Positions 34,226 through 43,490 of a stretch of DNA of 64,000 nt are shown here, one piece after another. This DNA is from Verrucomicrobium sp. BvORR034 (GTDB lineage Bacteria; Verrucomicrobiota; Verrucomicrobiia; Verrucomicrobiales; Verrucomicrobiaceae): positions 1 through 64,000 of the forward strand of contig NZ_BATQ01000125.1 in the NCBI RefSeq assembly GCF_000739635.1, written 5' to 3'. The notes under the pieces are model-generated. The model was given only the letters and a program-made list of their open reading frames with translations, ran no database searches and was not told the DNA's origin. How positions within the stretch are numbered: the stretch's first letter is position 1; the number at the start of each line of letters is the position of its first letter. The position numbers and the translations under genes are program-made.

Positions 34226-36190
34226 TCACCGCCCCACCCTGCCTTTGGCACTCATGTAGAGCGGCTTCCCTTTGGCGTACTGCAGCCTCATGTTTTGCAA
34301 CTGGTTGGCTGCCGACTCCGGGAGATCCTTGAGCGCCAGTGCCCGCTGCAGCACCTTGTCTGCCGCTTGGAACTCCCCGCTCTCCGCATGAGCCGAGGCG
34401 AGGTGGGACATGTTTTGCCAGTCCTGCCACTGGGTCAGTTCACAGGCCCGCGTTCCCTTGGCCACCGCCCGTTTCCCATCCCGAATGGTGGGATCGGGCG
34501 CCATGGCGAGCACCAGGGCCTGCATGCTGAGCGCCTCGGACATGTCCGGTTTCAGTTCCAGCATTCGATCCCCGTCGCGCAGGCATTCGATCCAGCGCCC
34601 TTCATTCAGATAGAGCAGCGCCCTCAGTGTCCAGCCTTCCAGGCTTTTGGGCGAACGTTCGACCACGGCGGTAAAGTCTTTCTCAGCGAGATCGGGCTTG
34701 CCCAGCATCTTGTACAGCCTCCCTCGCTCACATTGCACCTTCGAATCACTGGGGGTGATGCGGAGCACCTCACTGTAGTCAGCGACAGCCTTCTCCTTCT
34801 CCCCTTTTTCCTGCCAGGCCTTGCCCCGCAACTGGTAGAACGTCTCCTCTTTGGCTGAAATCCCGATCGCCTCCGTGGCAGTTTGCACCGCCTGATCCCA
34901 CTGCCCACGCTGCACATGGATGAGAGCCTGCCCTCCCAGGGCTGTCGCCCGATCCTTGGGCTCAGGGTTCAGTGCTAGAACCTTGGAGAGGAGGTCAAAT
35001 GCCTTGTCATAGTCCTTTTGCAGCAGGGCGATGTTTCCCGCCGCCAGCCAGCCTTCCACCGTATCGGCCTCCTTCGCGGCGGCGACCGAGCCCCAATTCT
35101 TCCCTGTCTGCCTGAAGGCTTCTTTTTTCACATAGAGCGCACGGTGCTCTTCTATCCCCTCCCGCTCAGGCGCTGAAGCCTCCAGCAGAGCCAGCGCTTT
35201 GTCGGCGGCTTCGACCGCTTTGTCGAACTCACCCGCCTGGGCATGCGCGATGCCCAGGACATCCAGTGACTTCGACGACTTCCATTGCAACAGTTCCCCC
35301 GCCTTCTTCGCGGCCTCGACCGCCAGCTTGCCATCACGAAGGTGCTCGTCGGGACAGGAACCGTAGAGAATCGCCAACCCCGTCCAGCTGGTTTCGTCAT
35401 TGGGAAAGAGCTTCACGGCATTTTGATAGTCCCTCTTCGCTTGCGCCCAATCGCCCATGCCCGCATAAACTTGGGCACGATTGCACCAGGCACTGTCGTG
35501 CCCCGGAGCCAGCTTCAGCGCGAGGCTCAGATCAGCGATGGCCTTGTCCCACTGCTGGGTGTGCAGGTAAAGCACTCCGCGATTGTTCAGAGCGGAGACA
35601 TTGACCGGATCCAGACGGATGGCCTCCGTGTAGTTCCGTTCCGCAGCAGGGATGTTGCTCTGTGCATAGTAAACAGCCGCCCGTTTGTCATAGTGCAGGG
35701 CTGTTTTGGGCTCGAACCTCACCGCCTCGTCACAATCCTCCAGGGCCAGATCATACTTGCCCATCTTCATATGCAGACTGGCCCGGCCGCTGTAGAATGC
35801 CGCCTCTTTGGGCAAAAGCTTGATGGCTTGAGTATAGGCCGCCAGTGACTCCTCCAGGCGGTTCAGGCCAAAAAGCGATTCCCCCATGAAGTACCACGAA
35901 GCGGGCTGCTCCGGCCGCAACTTCTGCGCCTGCTCAAAGCACGATACCGCCTTTTCCCGCTGGCGTGTCCCGTTGTAGGCAGCACCGAGATTGATCAACA
36001 CCACGGTCTTCGTAGTGGTACTCAGGTCCGCCTTGAGCGCACGTTCATAGGCATTGATCGCCTCATCGAAGTTCCGGTTCCTCTGGGCCGACTGAGCCTT
36101 TGCCAGGAGTTTGGCCAAGTCTTCCTGCTCCGCAGCAGGAGCATTCAGGGCGAGCACGAAGAGCAGGCACGCAAGGCTGAGCGCTTTCAT
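34226..36190 (-). CDS. secreted TPR-repeat protein
   Basis: 654 residues from the ATG at 36190, giving a signal peptide (MKALSLACLLFVLALNAPAA). At least 14 TPR units are recognisable by the W/Y-G/A-x(3)-Y spacing, for example AINAYERALKADL, AYTQAIKLLPKEAAFYSGRA, ALEDCDEAVRFEPKTALHY and AVADYSEVLRITPSDSKV. It is a pure helical scaffold in the periplasm. Two tracts with LAxxYGSCPDEHLRDGKLAV and PDPTIRDGKRAV are TPR variants seen in planctomycete-type proteins. Partners unknown. Confidence 0.88.
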   Translation of the reverse strand: MKALSLACLLFVLALNAPAAEQEDLAKLLAKAQSAQRNRNFDEAINAYERALKADLSTTTKTVVLINLGAAYNGTRQREKAVSCFEQAQKLRPEQPASWYFMGESLFGLNRLEESLAAYTQAIKLLPKEAAFYSGRASLHMKMGKYDLALEDCDEAVRFEPKTALHYDKRAAVYYAQSNIPAAERNYTEAIRLDPVNVSALNNRGVLYLHTQQWDKAIADLSLALKLAPGHDSAWCNRAQVYAGMGDWAQAKRDYQNAVKLFPNDETSWTGLAILYGSCPDEHLRDGKLAVEAAKKAGELLQWKSSKSLDVLGIAHAQAGEFDKAVEAADKALALLEASAPEREGIEEHRALYVKKEAFRQTGKNWGSVAAAKEADTVEGWLAAGNIALLQKDYDKAFDLLSKVLALNPEPKDRATALGGQALIHVQRGQWDQAVQTATEAIGISAKEETFYQLRGKAWQEKGEKEKAVADYSEVLRITPSDSKVQCERGRLYKMLGKPDLAEKDFTAVVERSPKSLEGWTLRALLYLNEGRWIECLRDGDRMLELKPDMSEALSMQALVLAMAPDPTIRDGKRAVAKGTRACELTQWQDWQNMSHLASAHAESGEFQAADKVLQRALALKDLPESAANQLQNMRLQYAKGKPLYMSAKGRVGR

Positions 36191-36284
36191 GGCGGCCATG
36201 CTTTCAGGCCGTCAAAAAACCGTCAATGCCAGAATTGTAAGCAGTCTGCGACGAAGCTTGAGACGGCACCCCCACGCCTTGACC

Positions 36285-37817
36285 CTATTTTCCAAAAAGC
36301 GGCACCACACCTTTCAGCAAATCAGCACCGCTTTCCATGACTTTGCCTGCGGCGTCCTCCGTGGTCTTGAGCACTTCCTTGCCCACCTCCGCGGCGCCTT
36401 TGCCGGGCTCACCTCCTGCCGTTCCCAGCACCTCGATCCCCTGTTCCGCGAGGCCCAACGGCGCGGCGATCAATTCCTTCCCCATGGCGGCCAGAAGGCG
36501 GTTACTCAGGTCTTCTCTCGGTGCGTCCACCGTGCCCGTGAGGCGGACCTCCGTCCAGGCAAAGCCGGGCGGGCCACTGGGGCGGCTCTCCGTGAAGACC
36601 TGCGTCTGTGCTCCGGGCATCCAACGCAGGGCATCTGTGGACACCCCCACCTGGAGGGTGCCGTTCAGGTCCTTGCCTTTGATGTCGAGGTCCCCTTCAA
36701 TGCGAAGCAGGCCGCTGGACTGTAGGACCAGCTTTCTGATCTCCAGGTCGGCTCCACGTCGGGTCACATCTCCTTTGGCCTGCTCAAGCGCCACCCGGCG
36801 AAAACGATCGGTGCGGGTGAAGTCGGCAATGCGGGTCAGCAGAGGCAGATTCTCCACCACCCCGTTCTTCACCGTCACGCTGGCAGAGAGGACGCCAGGC
36901 TCGACAGCATAGTCCGCCTCCAAGACCCCGTGCAGTTTATTCTGCCAGGCTGGCGGCAAGACATGCCGAAGTTCAAGATGCGTGACTGCGCCGGAGAACT
37001 TCCACGAACGACCGCCCTCGAAAGGCAGCTCGCCCCGTGCCGTGATTTCGCTGTCGCCCAGCCAACGGGCCGCGCCGTGATTGATGGTGAGAGCCCGGGA
37101 GTCCAGACGGGCGTTGACCACCTGCAGTTTGAGTTCGTCTTTCCAGCCAGGTAGCAGCAGCTTGCCGCCGCGCCCTTCCAGCGCCCAAGCTCCGGCATCG
37201 ACTGCCGGTTTGCCGGTCACCTGGACTTCACGCAACCGTGTGCCCACAGCTCCCTTCGAAGGGCCGACCTCCAAGGAAGCGACTTCAACTTTCTGAATAT
37301 CCGTCCGCTGCGGGATCCAGCCTTGCAACCAGGCAGGTGCTGAAGGTGGAGCCACGGGCGTTGGCGGATCAACCACGACCAACACGGGAGCCTTCTCACC
37401 GACAGATATTGCCCCTGGAACCGCTGGCGACGGAGGAGGAGTGAGTTCGAGCTTCAACCAGTCCATGGCCACGACCGGGACGCGCCACACCCCTTCGCGA
37501 ATCCCGCTCCAGTCCACTTGGGACTGCACCCCTTCAGCCTCCACCTTCCGCCAGCCCGTAGGTTGCCCTGGCGTCAGCGAGGCGGTGGAAATGTAGGCGG
37601 CGGGGCCGGACCACTCCAGGGTTGTCAGCTTGGCCTCCCCCTGCGCCAGCTGTCCAAGCCGGGCCTCCAGCATCACTCGGATGGCATCGCTGCGCAGGTA
37701 GTTTTGCACCCAGAAGTAGCCGTAGAGGCCGAGGGAGGTGACGATGAGGACGCACGCGAGCAAGCTCCACAGAATGAATTGCTTGATCGGACTGGGGCGA
37801 TGGGAACGACGGCTCAT
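36285..37817 (-). CDS. AsmA-like membrane-anchored protein
   Basis: 510 residues. A basic N terminus and one membrane segment (FILWSLLACVLIVTSLGLYGYF, about 14-35) lead into a beta-rich periplasmic domain with repeated strands such as LEIRKLVLQSSGLLRIEGDLDIKGKDLNGTL (positions about 370-400), the pattern of AsmA/TamB/DUF748-type lipid-transfer grooves. The C terminus contains amphipathic helices (AAEVGKEVLKTTEDAAGKVM). Such proteins carry phospholipids between membranes; this is inferred from shape only. It is divergent from the ABC gene, 108 bases apart. Confidence 0.65.
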   Translation of the reverse strand: MSRRSHRPSPIKQFILWSLLACVLIVTSLGLYGYFWVQNYLRSDAIRVMLEARLGQLAQGEAKLTTLEWSGPAAYISTASLTPGQPTGWRKVEAEGVQSQVDWSGIREGVWRVPVVAMDWLKLELTPPPSPAVPGAISVGEKAPVLVVVDPPTPVAPPSAPAWLQGWIPQRTDIQKVEVASLEVGPSKGAVGTRLREVQVTGKPAVDAGAWALEGRGGKLLLPGWKDELKLQVVNARLDSRALTINHGAARWLGDSEITARGELPFEGGRSWKFSGAVTHLELRHVLPPAWQNKLHGVLEADYAVEPGVLSASVTVKNGVVENLPLLTRIADFTRTDRFRRVALEQAKGDVTRRGADLEIRKLVLQSSGLLRIEGDLDIKGKDLNGTLQVGVSTDALRWMPGAQTQVFTESRPSGPPGFAWTEVRLTGTVDAPREDLSNRLLAAMGKELIAAPLGLAEQGIEVLGTAGGEPGKGAAEVGKEVLKTTEDAAGKVMESGADLLKGVVPLFGK

Positions 37818-37925
37818 GAGTTTGCCAACGATGGAGAAAACGGCGCGCAGGCACGTTAGACAAGTTTTTCTCGCCAGCCCATCAAATTCCGCTTTAATCC
37901 CCCGGCAGCCTGAAACGCTCTTCTC

Positions 37926-39869
37926 ATGCTCGAACTCCGCAATATTTCCCTGACGTTGGAACGCGACGGAGAGTCGCAGGCCCTATTGGACGACGTGACC
38001 TTCTCGGTGCCCACCGGGCATCTGCTGGCCATCGTCGGCCCCTCCGGGTGTGGCAAGACCACGCTGCTGAAGACCATTGCCGGCCTCAAGGAGGAGGACA
38101 ATGGCGAGATCCGCTGGCAGGGGCGCAACCTTGCTGAGGATGGAGATCTGCACCCCTCTGAGCTCGGCTACGTGCCGCAGTTCAGCATCGCGCATGACCT
38201 GCTGACGGTGGAGGAGTGCGTGGCCAGCGCCGTGGCCCTGCGCACCCGCCAGGCCGACCACGAGTCTGCATGGGCGGTGGTGGAGCAGGTGATGAAGCAG
38301 ACCGGACTCACCAACCTGAGCGACCGCCAGGTGAAGGTGCTCTCTGGTGGCCAGAAGCGCCGTCTGGGGCTGGCTCTGGAACTCGTTACCAACCCGAACC
38401 TGCTGCTCTGCGACGAGGTCACGAGCGGTCTGGACCCGAAATCGGAACGGGAGATCACCCAGCTCCTGCATGATCTGGCCCGTCAGAATGACAAGCGGAT
38501 CGTCATCAACGTGACCCACAGCCTCACGAACCTGTCGCTCTTCGACACCGTGCTGGTACTGCATGAGGGCCGGGTGGTGTACCACGGCCCTCCCCGGGCG
38601 CTGAACCACTACTTCAGCGTGGAGCAGGCGGAGGACATCTACCCGAAGCTCGCCCGCCGCAGTGCCGAGCGCTGGGGTGACTCCTGGGCGCGACACCGCG
38701 ACTCCTACTACAAGGCCTACAAGCTGGCCCCCGCAGAGGAGGTACCGTTTGCCGATGCAAAAATCGTGGAGAACCGCGAGCCGGACCGCATCAAGCTCCC
38801 CAGCGCCAAAGCCCTGACGGATGAGGATGAGTCTGACCTGAAGCAGCCGAAGGATAGCGACAAAGACTCCGCCAGCAAAGAGCCGGAGGAGGAGGATTCC
38901 TGGGCCAAGCACAAGAAGAATCGCGACAAAAAGAAGGCAGCCGAGGAAGAAGAGCACAAGAAGCATCACAAGCGCCATGAGCACGATGTGGAGGTGGATG
39001 CGCCGCATCGACTACCAGGCGTCTTCGCTCAAACGCGTGAACTCCTGCGCCGCCGCTGGACCATCTTCAGGCGTGATCGATCCCAGATGTGGCTTCACGC
39101 CGCCATGCTCTTTGGTTTCCCCCTGCTGGTGGTGATCTTCGGCTTCGAAGGCGTGCCCCAGGTGCGCCAGATGTCCATTCGGCAGGATGCAAACGTGCTG
39201 CTGGACATCAAAGAACAGATCGCTCACACGGGGAGCCTACAGAGGGCGGGAGGCCTCGTATCCGGTCTGGTGCTCATGCAGGTGGTGCTGGTCACCCTGA
39301 TGGCATCCAACAACGCCGCCCGTGAGATCGCGGGCGAGCGTGACATTCTGGAGCGCGAACGCCTGGGAGGTCTGCGCGCCATCAGCTACTTGTTGAGCAA
39401 GATCCTTTTCCTGGGGACCTTCGTGCTCGCGCAGGCTCTATGGATGGGACTCTTTGTGGAGATGTTATGCAACGGCATCCCGGGGGATCTGGTGGTGAAG
39501 TTGGTGCTGCTGGTGATGGCCTCGGGTTCAATGACGGCCGTGTGCCTGGGCATCTCAGGACTCATGCGCTCTCCAGAGAAGGCCACCATCCTCAGCATCT
39601 ATCTGGTCGGCTTCCAGCTCCCGTTGAGCGGTGCCGTGCTCACCTTGCCCAAGGCGATCGAGCCCTTCATCCAGCCATTCATCGTCGCCTATTGGAGCTG
39701 GTCCGGCAGCCTCAGCACGATGAAGAGCACCTCCTTCTACGATGCCGTGAAGGCAGTGACCAACACCAGCCTGGAACCTGCCAATCTGGCCATGTTCGTG
39801 CTAAGCATCCACCTCGTCGTCGGACTCACGCTGGCCTACGCCGGGATCAAGAAATCGCAATGGGATTGA
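37926..39869 (+). CDS. ABCG-type fused ATPase-permease with long charged linker
   Basis: 647 residues. Residues 1-235 are the ATPase: Walker A GPSGCGKT (38-45), signature LSGGQKRRLGLAL (140-152), Walker B LLLCDE (160-165), D-loop SGLD. Then comes a linker of about 130 residues, of which about 300-365 is almost purely Lys/Glu/Asp/His (DKDSASKEPEEEDSWAKHKK and on to HKKHHKRHEHDVEVD). After this come the ABC-2 permease helices (about 395-645). Domain order matches ABCG half-transporters, which dimerise. The substrate is unknown. The charged linker is unusual. Its start is the only ATG that gives the first beta strand. Confidence 0.9.
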   Translation: MLELRNISLTLERDGESQALLDDVTFSVPTGHLLAIVGPSGCGKTTLLKTIAGLKEEDNGEIRWQGRNLAEDGDLHPSELGYVPQFSIAHDLLTVEECVASAVALRTRQADHESAWAVVEQVMKQTGLTNLSDRQVKVLSGGQKRRLGLALELVTNPNLLLCDEVTSGLDPKSEREITQLLHDLARQNDKRIVINVTHSLTNLSLFDTVLVLHEGRVVYHGPPRALNHYFSVEQAEDIYPKLARRSAERWGDSWARHRDSYYKAYKLAPAEEVPFADAKIVENREPDRIKLPSAKALTDEDESDLKQPKDSDKDSASKEPEEEDSWAKHKKNRDKKKAAEEEEHKKHHKRHEHDVEVDAPHRLPGVFAQTRELLRRRWTIFRRDRSQMWLHAAMLFGFPLLVVIFGFEGVPQVRQMSIRQDANVLLDIKEQIAHTGSLQRAGGLVSGLVLMQVVLVTLMASNNAAREIAGERDILERERLGGLRAISYLLSKILFLGTFVLAQALWMGLFVEMLCNGIPGDLVVKLVLLVMASGSMTAVCLGISGLMRSPEKATILSIYLVGFQLPLSGAVLTLPKAIEPFIQPFIVAYWSWSGSLSTMKSTSFYDAVKAVTNTSLEPANLAMFVLSIHLVVGLTLAYAGIKKSQWD

Positions 39870-40013
39870 CCCCCACCCTCCCGCAGGCAAGATTCACAGA
39901 ATTCACCGCACAAAAGACTGGAGTTTGCCACTCTCACCTGCACAGAATCTGTGGGATTAATCCGCCCTGCTGAATTCTCCTTTCACGCCGTCACCGCACC
40001 CCATTGCCGCCCC

Positions 40014-40427
40014 ATGGCCCGCCGAGCCAAATCTTCCCTCAGTCCCGTACACATCGTCATCATTGTCGCCGCCGTCGCGGTCTTCATCTGGGGGGGCTAC
40101 ACCCTCATGCACCGCACCTCGGGGGCCAGCTTCAACGGCACCGCCCAGCTGAGCGTGCGGGAGTACCTGGAGAACTCCAATGCGCTGAGCGGCAACACCT
40201 ACCAGATCGAAGGCACCATCGAAGAGCGCCTGGACAACTGGCGCTCGGCGGAAGGGCGGCTTTTCAGCGTGTTGGTGGAGGACAATTCCGACGCCTCTCC
40301 CCTACCCGTGCTGGTGCCCCAGAAGCTGAACAGCACCAACATTCAACGCGGACAGCGCTTCAAGTTCAAAGTCACGGTGCAGGCTGAATCCGGCGTGTTG
40401 GAGGTGGTGGAACTCACCAAGTCCTGA
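40014..40427 (+). CDS. small membrane-anchored protein with OB-fold-like domain
   Basis: 137 residues from the ATG at 40014. A hydrophobic segment (PVHIVIIVAAVAVFIWGGYT) anchors a beta domain: NTYQIEGTIEERLDNWRSAE, RLFSVLVED, then PVLVPQKLNSTNIQRGQRF and KFKVTVQAESGVLEV. The G-x-I-x-E and G-Q-R-F-x-F-x-V strands resemble an OB-fold. It lies between the ABCG-type gene and a large secreted protein on the same strand. Confidence 0.65.
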   Translation: MARRAKSSLSPVHIVIIVAAVAVFIWGGYTLMHRTSGASFNGTAQLSVREYLENSNALSGNTYQIEGTIEERLDNWRSAEGRLFSVLVEDNSDASPLPVLVPQKLNSTNIQRGQRFKFKVTVQAESGVLEVVELTKS

Positions 40428-40525
40428 CCCGCTCTCCAACCTGCCTTCCGGCTCGTGCCGGACCGACGCTACCGTTTCTCTTTTTTCCTCTCAGTTCACC
40501 ACCACCCTCAGGTCCCTCAACTCTT

Positions 40526-42409
40526 ATGTCGCTCCGTACCCGCCTGCTTCTGACGTCCGGCGCTCTGCTGCCTACCCTGTTGAGCGCCCAAGTCCTGCCG
40601 TCGAATCCCCAACCTGCGCCCTCTCAAACTGCGCCCGCATCCTCCTCTGGTGGCGGAGGTCAGCAGCAGAAGAAAAGCAGCCTGCTGGGCGATGCCCTGC
40701 CCTTCATGGATCTGGGCGGCGAGAATGTAGCCTGGGACGGCAAGGTGTGGAACGTGACGAACAATCGCATGTTCCAGGCCCGGCTGGAGAAGTACCTGGC
40801 CTCGCCTGAGGCCAACACGCCGGAGGATCAGGCGTATCGCGATGTGCTGGAGCAGATCTCCAAGCTGCTCTCCCCCGGTCACAACGGGGGTAATCCCAGC
40901 CTCCCTCAGGCCGTGGCCCTGCTGCCCGAGGCGGCGCAGTACAGGATCGATGCCAAACTGTGTGACTCCCTCGCCAATGCCATCTACGGCGTGTGGCTGG
41001 CCCAGAAGAACGTGACGAGCCTGCGCCAGACCAACAGCGCCATGTCAGAACGGGTGCGTGGAGAGACCTTCCAGGCCCGGCATTCCACAGCCACGGGATC
41101 AGCCTCCGGAAGCGCCCCCCGGCCCGCAGGAGGAGGAAACAACCAGCAGGCGGCCCAGTCCCAGACGCTGCAAACCTTCGCCACCGCCAAGTACATTGCC
41201 TCCATCGCGGAGCTGGAGGCCCGCATGAAGGCCAATGAACTGGCCATGGGCACCTCCCAGCTTACGGCCAAAGCCGAGTTCCAGGCACTCATCATCCAGT
41301 TCGCCCTTCAGCGCCGGTTTGAGCACGTCGTCCTGGCCTGCCGCTTCTACCGTCACATTTTCTCTGATCCGAGCGGGATCCTCTCCCTGAAGGAAGGGTC
41401 CGATGCGGAAAAAATGTTTGCCTCCACTCTGGGCACCTCACCGACGATCAGTGGGCTGGACGCCTTTGCCAACGAGGCCATCCGCGATGTGGATGAGGCC
41501 GTGCAGGCGTTTGACAACCTGCTGGAACGCGGAGACCTGGCAAGCGGCTCCAAGCGCATCAGCGAGGCGTTCATGGTGGGCGAATACCTGCCCCGCGTGC
41601 GCCGCGTGCCCATGCAGAAGAAGCTGATGGTCCTGGATTTCACGCGGGACTACAACCAGCTCATTTCCGCCATGGAGATGAAGGACTACACCCTGGCAGA
41701 GCAGCTCGTGACCAAGCTCATGAAGCTGGCCAAGGACTTCGACTACAGCAAGCCCAAGGCAATGATCGAGACCGCCCGCACGGTGAGTGACATGCACCTG
41801 AACAAGGCCAAAGTATCCGCCATGCAGGGCGACCAGAAGGGCAGCGCTGAAGCTCTTACAGAGGCCACCATGATCTGGCCGACCAATCCGAAGCTTCGGG
41901 AATTCACCAACATGATCGGCAGCAACGCGGACGTGAAGACCCAGGCCGCTCTGGATCTGGACCGCCTCATCAGTCAGCGGAACTTCCGCCAGATTTACAA
42001 CGACCAAGGGCGTTATCTCGCCGCGGTGATGGACGATCCGCAGCGCCAGGAGTCGTTGAAGAAGGTGCTCACCGACATGGGCCGGGTGAACTTCTCCATC
42101 GCCGCCGCCACGAACCTTGCCCAGTCCAGCAACCTCGCCGGTGCTTGGGAGACCATGGAAAGGACCTACTCCGAGTTCCCCGATGATCCGGAGGTCTCCC
42201 GCCTGCGCTCTGACTTCAGCATCAAGGCCACGGAATTTGTCGGGGCCCTGCAAAAAGCCAAACAGCACGAGGACCGCCGTCAGACCGGCTCCGCCCTCGC
42301 CTGGTACCTGAAGGCCAAAACGCAGTATCCGCCGAGCGAGTTCGCCCGGGAAGGCATCAATCGCCAGGTGGGCAAGCTGAACGCAACAGATCTCGGGGCC
42401 AATCCCTGA
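40526..42409 (+). CDS. large secreted helical protein, unrecognised
   Basis: 627 residues with a signal peptide (LLLTSGALLPTLLSAQ). A Pro/Ser/Gln-rich stretch (about 22-52) precedes a mainly helical body with VDEAVQAFDNLLERGDL, DYTLAEQLVTKLMKLAK, NKAKVSAMQGDQKGSAEALT and LAGAWETMERTYSEFPDD, that is, TPR-like periodicity in the C-terminal half. The middle (about 190-220) is a Gly/Asn/Gln-rich loop. No enzyme motif. It may be a periplasmic scaffold linked to the ABCG-type transporter, inferred from position. Confidence 0.75.
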   Translation: MSLRTRLLLTSGALLPTLLSAQVLPSNPQPAPSQTAPASSSGGGGQQQKKSSLLGDALPFMDLGGENVAWDGKVWNVTNNRMFQARLEKYLASPEANTPEDQAYRDVLEQISKLLSPGHNGGNPSLPQAVALLPEAAQYRIDAKLCDSLANAIYGVWLAQKNVTSLRQTNSAMSERVRGETFQARHSTATGSASGSAPRPAGGGNNQQAAQSQTLQTFATAKYIASIAELEARMKANELAMGTSQLTAKAEFQALIIQFALQRRFEHVVLACRFYRHIFSDPSGILSLKEGSDAEKMFASTLGTSPTISGLDAFANEAIRDVDEAVQAFDNLLERGDLASGSKRISEAFMVGEYLPRVRRVPMQKKLMVLDFTRDYNQLISAMEMKDYTLAEQLVTKLMKLAKDFDYSKPKAMIETARTVSDMHLNKAKVSAMQGDQKGSAEALTEATMIWPTNPKLREFTNMIGSNADVKTQAALDLDRLISQRNFRQIYNDQGRYLAAVMDDPQRQESLKKVLTDMGRVNFSIAAATNLAQSSNLAGAWETMERTYSEFPDDPEVSRLRSDFSIKATEFVGALQKAKQHEDRRQTGSALAWYLKAKTQYPPSEFAREGINRQVGKLNATDLGANP

Positions 42410-42485
42410 CCTGAGCGCGGACCCGCCGCAGGAGTGCAGTGCACCCTTAGAACCCAAATCGTTCATCCCCGGGCTGGGTTGCATC

Positions 42486-42977
42486 TTGTTTGGGAGCATC
42501 CATCGTTCCGCTTTGCATCCCTCTGCCACAGAGATCGTCACGCCCCCATCCCGGCACACCCTCACCGGACGTTTTGAATTCGCCCCGGCGCTGGACCGCA
42601 AGGGCACCCGCGTGCGCCGGGACGGGTTCACCACCGAGTGGTGGCTCATCATCCGTTGCGCCCCGGATGCCGGACGTTATTTTCGCGAACTGTTTGCCGC
42701 GGAGCACCACCGCGTGCGCACCTTGCAGGAGCCCCTGTGGGGCACACATGTTTCCGTGATCCGGGGCGAGAAACCGCCCATGATGGAGCATTGGGCCACG
42801 CTCGCCGGACAAGAGGTCACACTGGAGTACTCCCATGCACCGGAGGAAACCAGCGGCTACGTCTGGCTGCCTGTCCATTGTCCGGCAGCCCTGGACTACC
42901 GCGAAAGCCTGGGCCTGGAACGGGAACCCGCGCTCCCCCTGCACTTGACGATTGGGAATTGCAAACACGCGGATTGA
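42486..42977 (+). CDS. hypothetical protein with HLTIG motif
   Basis: 163 residues; the only plausible start is TTG at 42486. Motifs: TEWWLIIRCAPDAGRYFREL, RTLQEPLWGTHVSVIRGEKPP, SGYVWLPVHCPAALDYRESLGL and the C-terminal PLHLTIGNCK. The two H-x-[ST] segments (THVSV and LHLTI) at this spacing recall the paired H-x-T/S motifs of the 2H phosphoesterase fold, and similar sequences occur in phages. The nucleic-acid or cyclic-phosphate role is inference. It follows the large secreted protein by 76 bases. Confidence 0.6.
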   Translation: MFGSIHRSALHPSATEIVTPPSRHTLTGRFEFAPALDRKGTRVRRDGFTTEWWLIIRCAPDAGRYFRELFAAEHHRVRTLQEPLWGTHVSVIRGEKPPMMEHWATLAGQEVTLEYSHAPEETSGYVWLPVHCPAALDYRESLGLEREPALPLHLTIGNCKHAD

Positions 42978-43153
42978 GGTGTGACAAGGATGCGGATGGA
43001 AGAGCGAGGCATCTCAAAAGGAAAGTGTGACATCTCAACCTCACTTCACATCCCGCCCCCAAACAAGCTGGGTTGTAGGGTGACCGCTCCGGCTGCCTCA
43101 TTGAGGGATATCGCTGCAACGCAACAGCACCCAAAGCTCAACGGTCCAAGGAG

Positions 43154-43464
43154 CGGCGGTTTGTGCTTGCACAACCGCCGTTCGTGAACGGAGCGGATGT
43201 GATGGCCCGATCAATACGCGCCCTTTGCGCCCACGTACTGAGAACATTTCAGCCATGAACCGCTTCCGATTCCAGTGCAATCCAGACGCCACGATACGAG
43301 CTCCAACGTCCAAAACGAACCAAGCACCAGAACCCGGAGGGTTCATGACACAACGCAAAAACTTGCCAACGTCACCCCGCATTTCGCAAACACTCTGCCT
43401 TGCACAACGGATCAATTCACCCGCCCCCACGACAACACCTCCCCCGAACCCGAAGGGTTCATGA
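43154..43464. repeat. hairpin repeats in a 513-base non-coding stretch
   Basis: Between 42978 and 43490 no gene is seen. It holds a hairpin at 43154-43180 (cggcggtttgtgc / gcacaaccgccg, one bulged T, 2-base loop) and two near-identical small hairpins, gaacccggagggttcatga (43330-43348) and gaacccgaagggttcatga (43446-43464), each a 6-bp stem with a 3-base loop. They recur at a 116-base spacing in an otherwise C/A-rich spacer. They could be REP-like substrates of the RAYT. Confidence 0.6.
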
Positions 43465-43490
43465 TTTATCTCACTCAAGAGAACCAAGCA

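Noticed and set aside
37983-39008. 341-residue minus-strand frame
   Set aside because: Antisense shadow of the ABCG ATPase; His/Leu/Val-rich composition is a product of high G+C.
39885-39960. cacagaat-type words resembling the repeat at 21514
   Set aside because: Only short words match; not enough alignment to call another copy.
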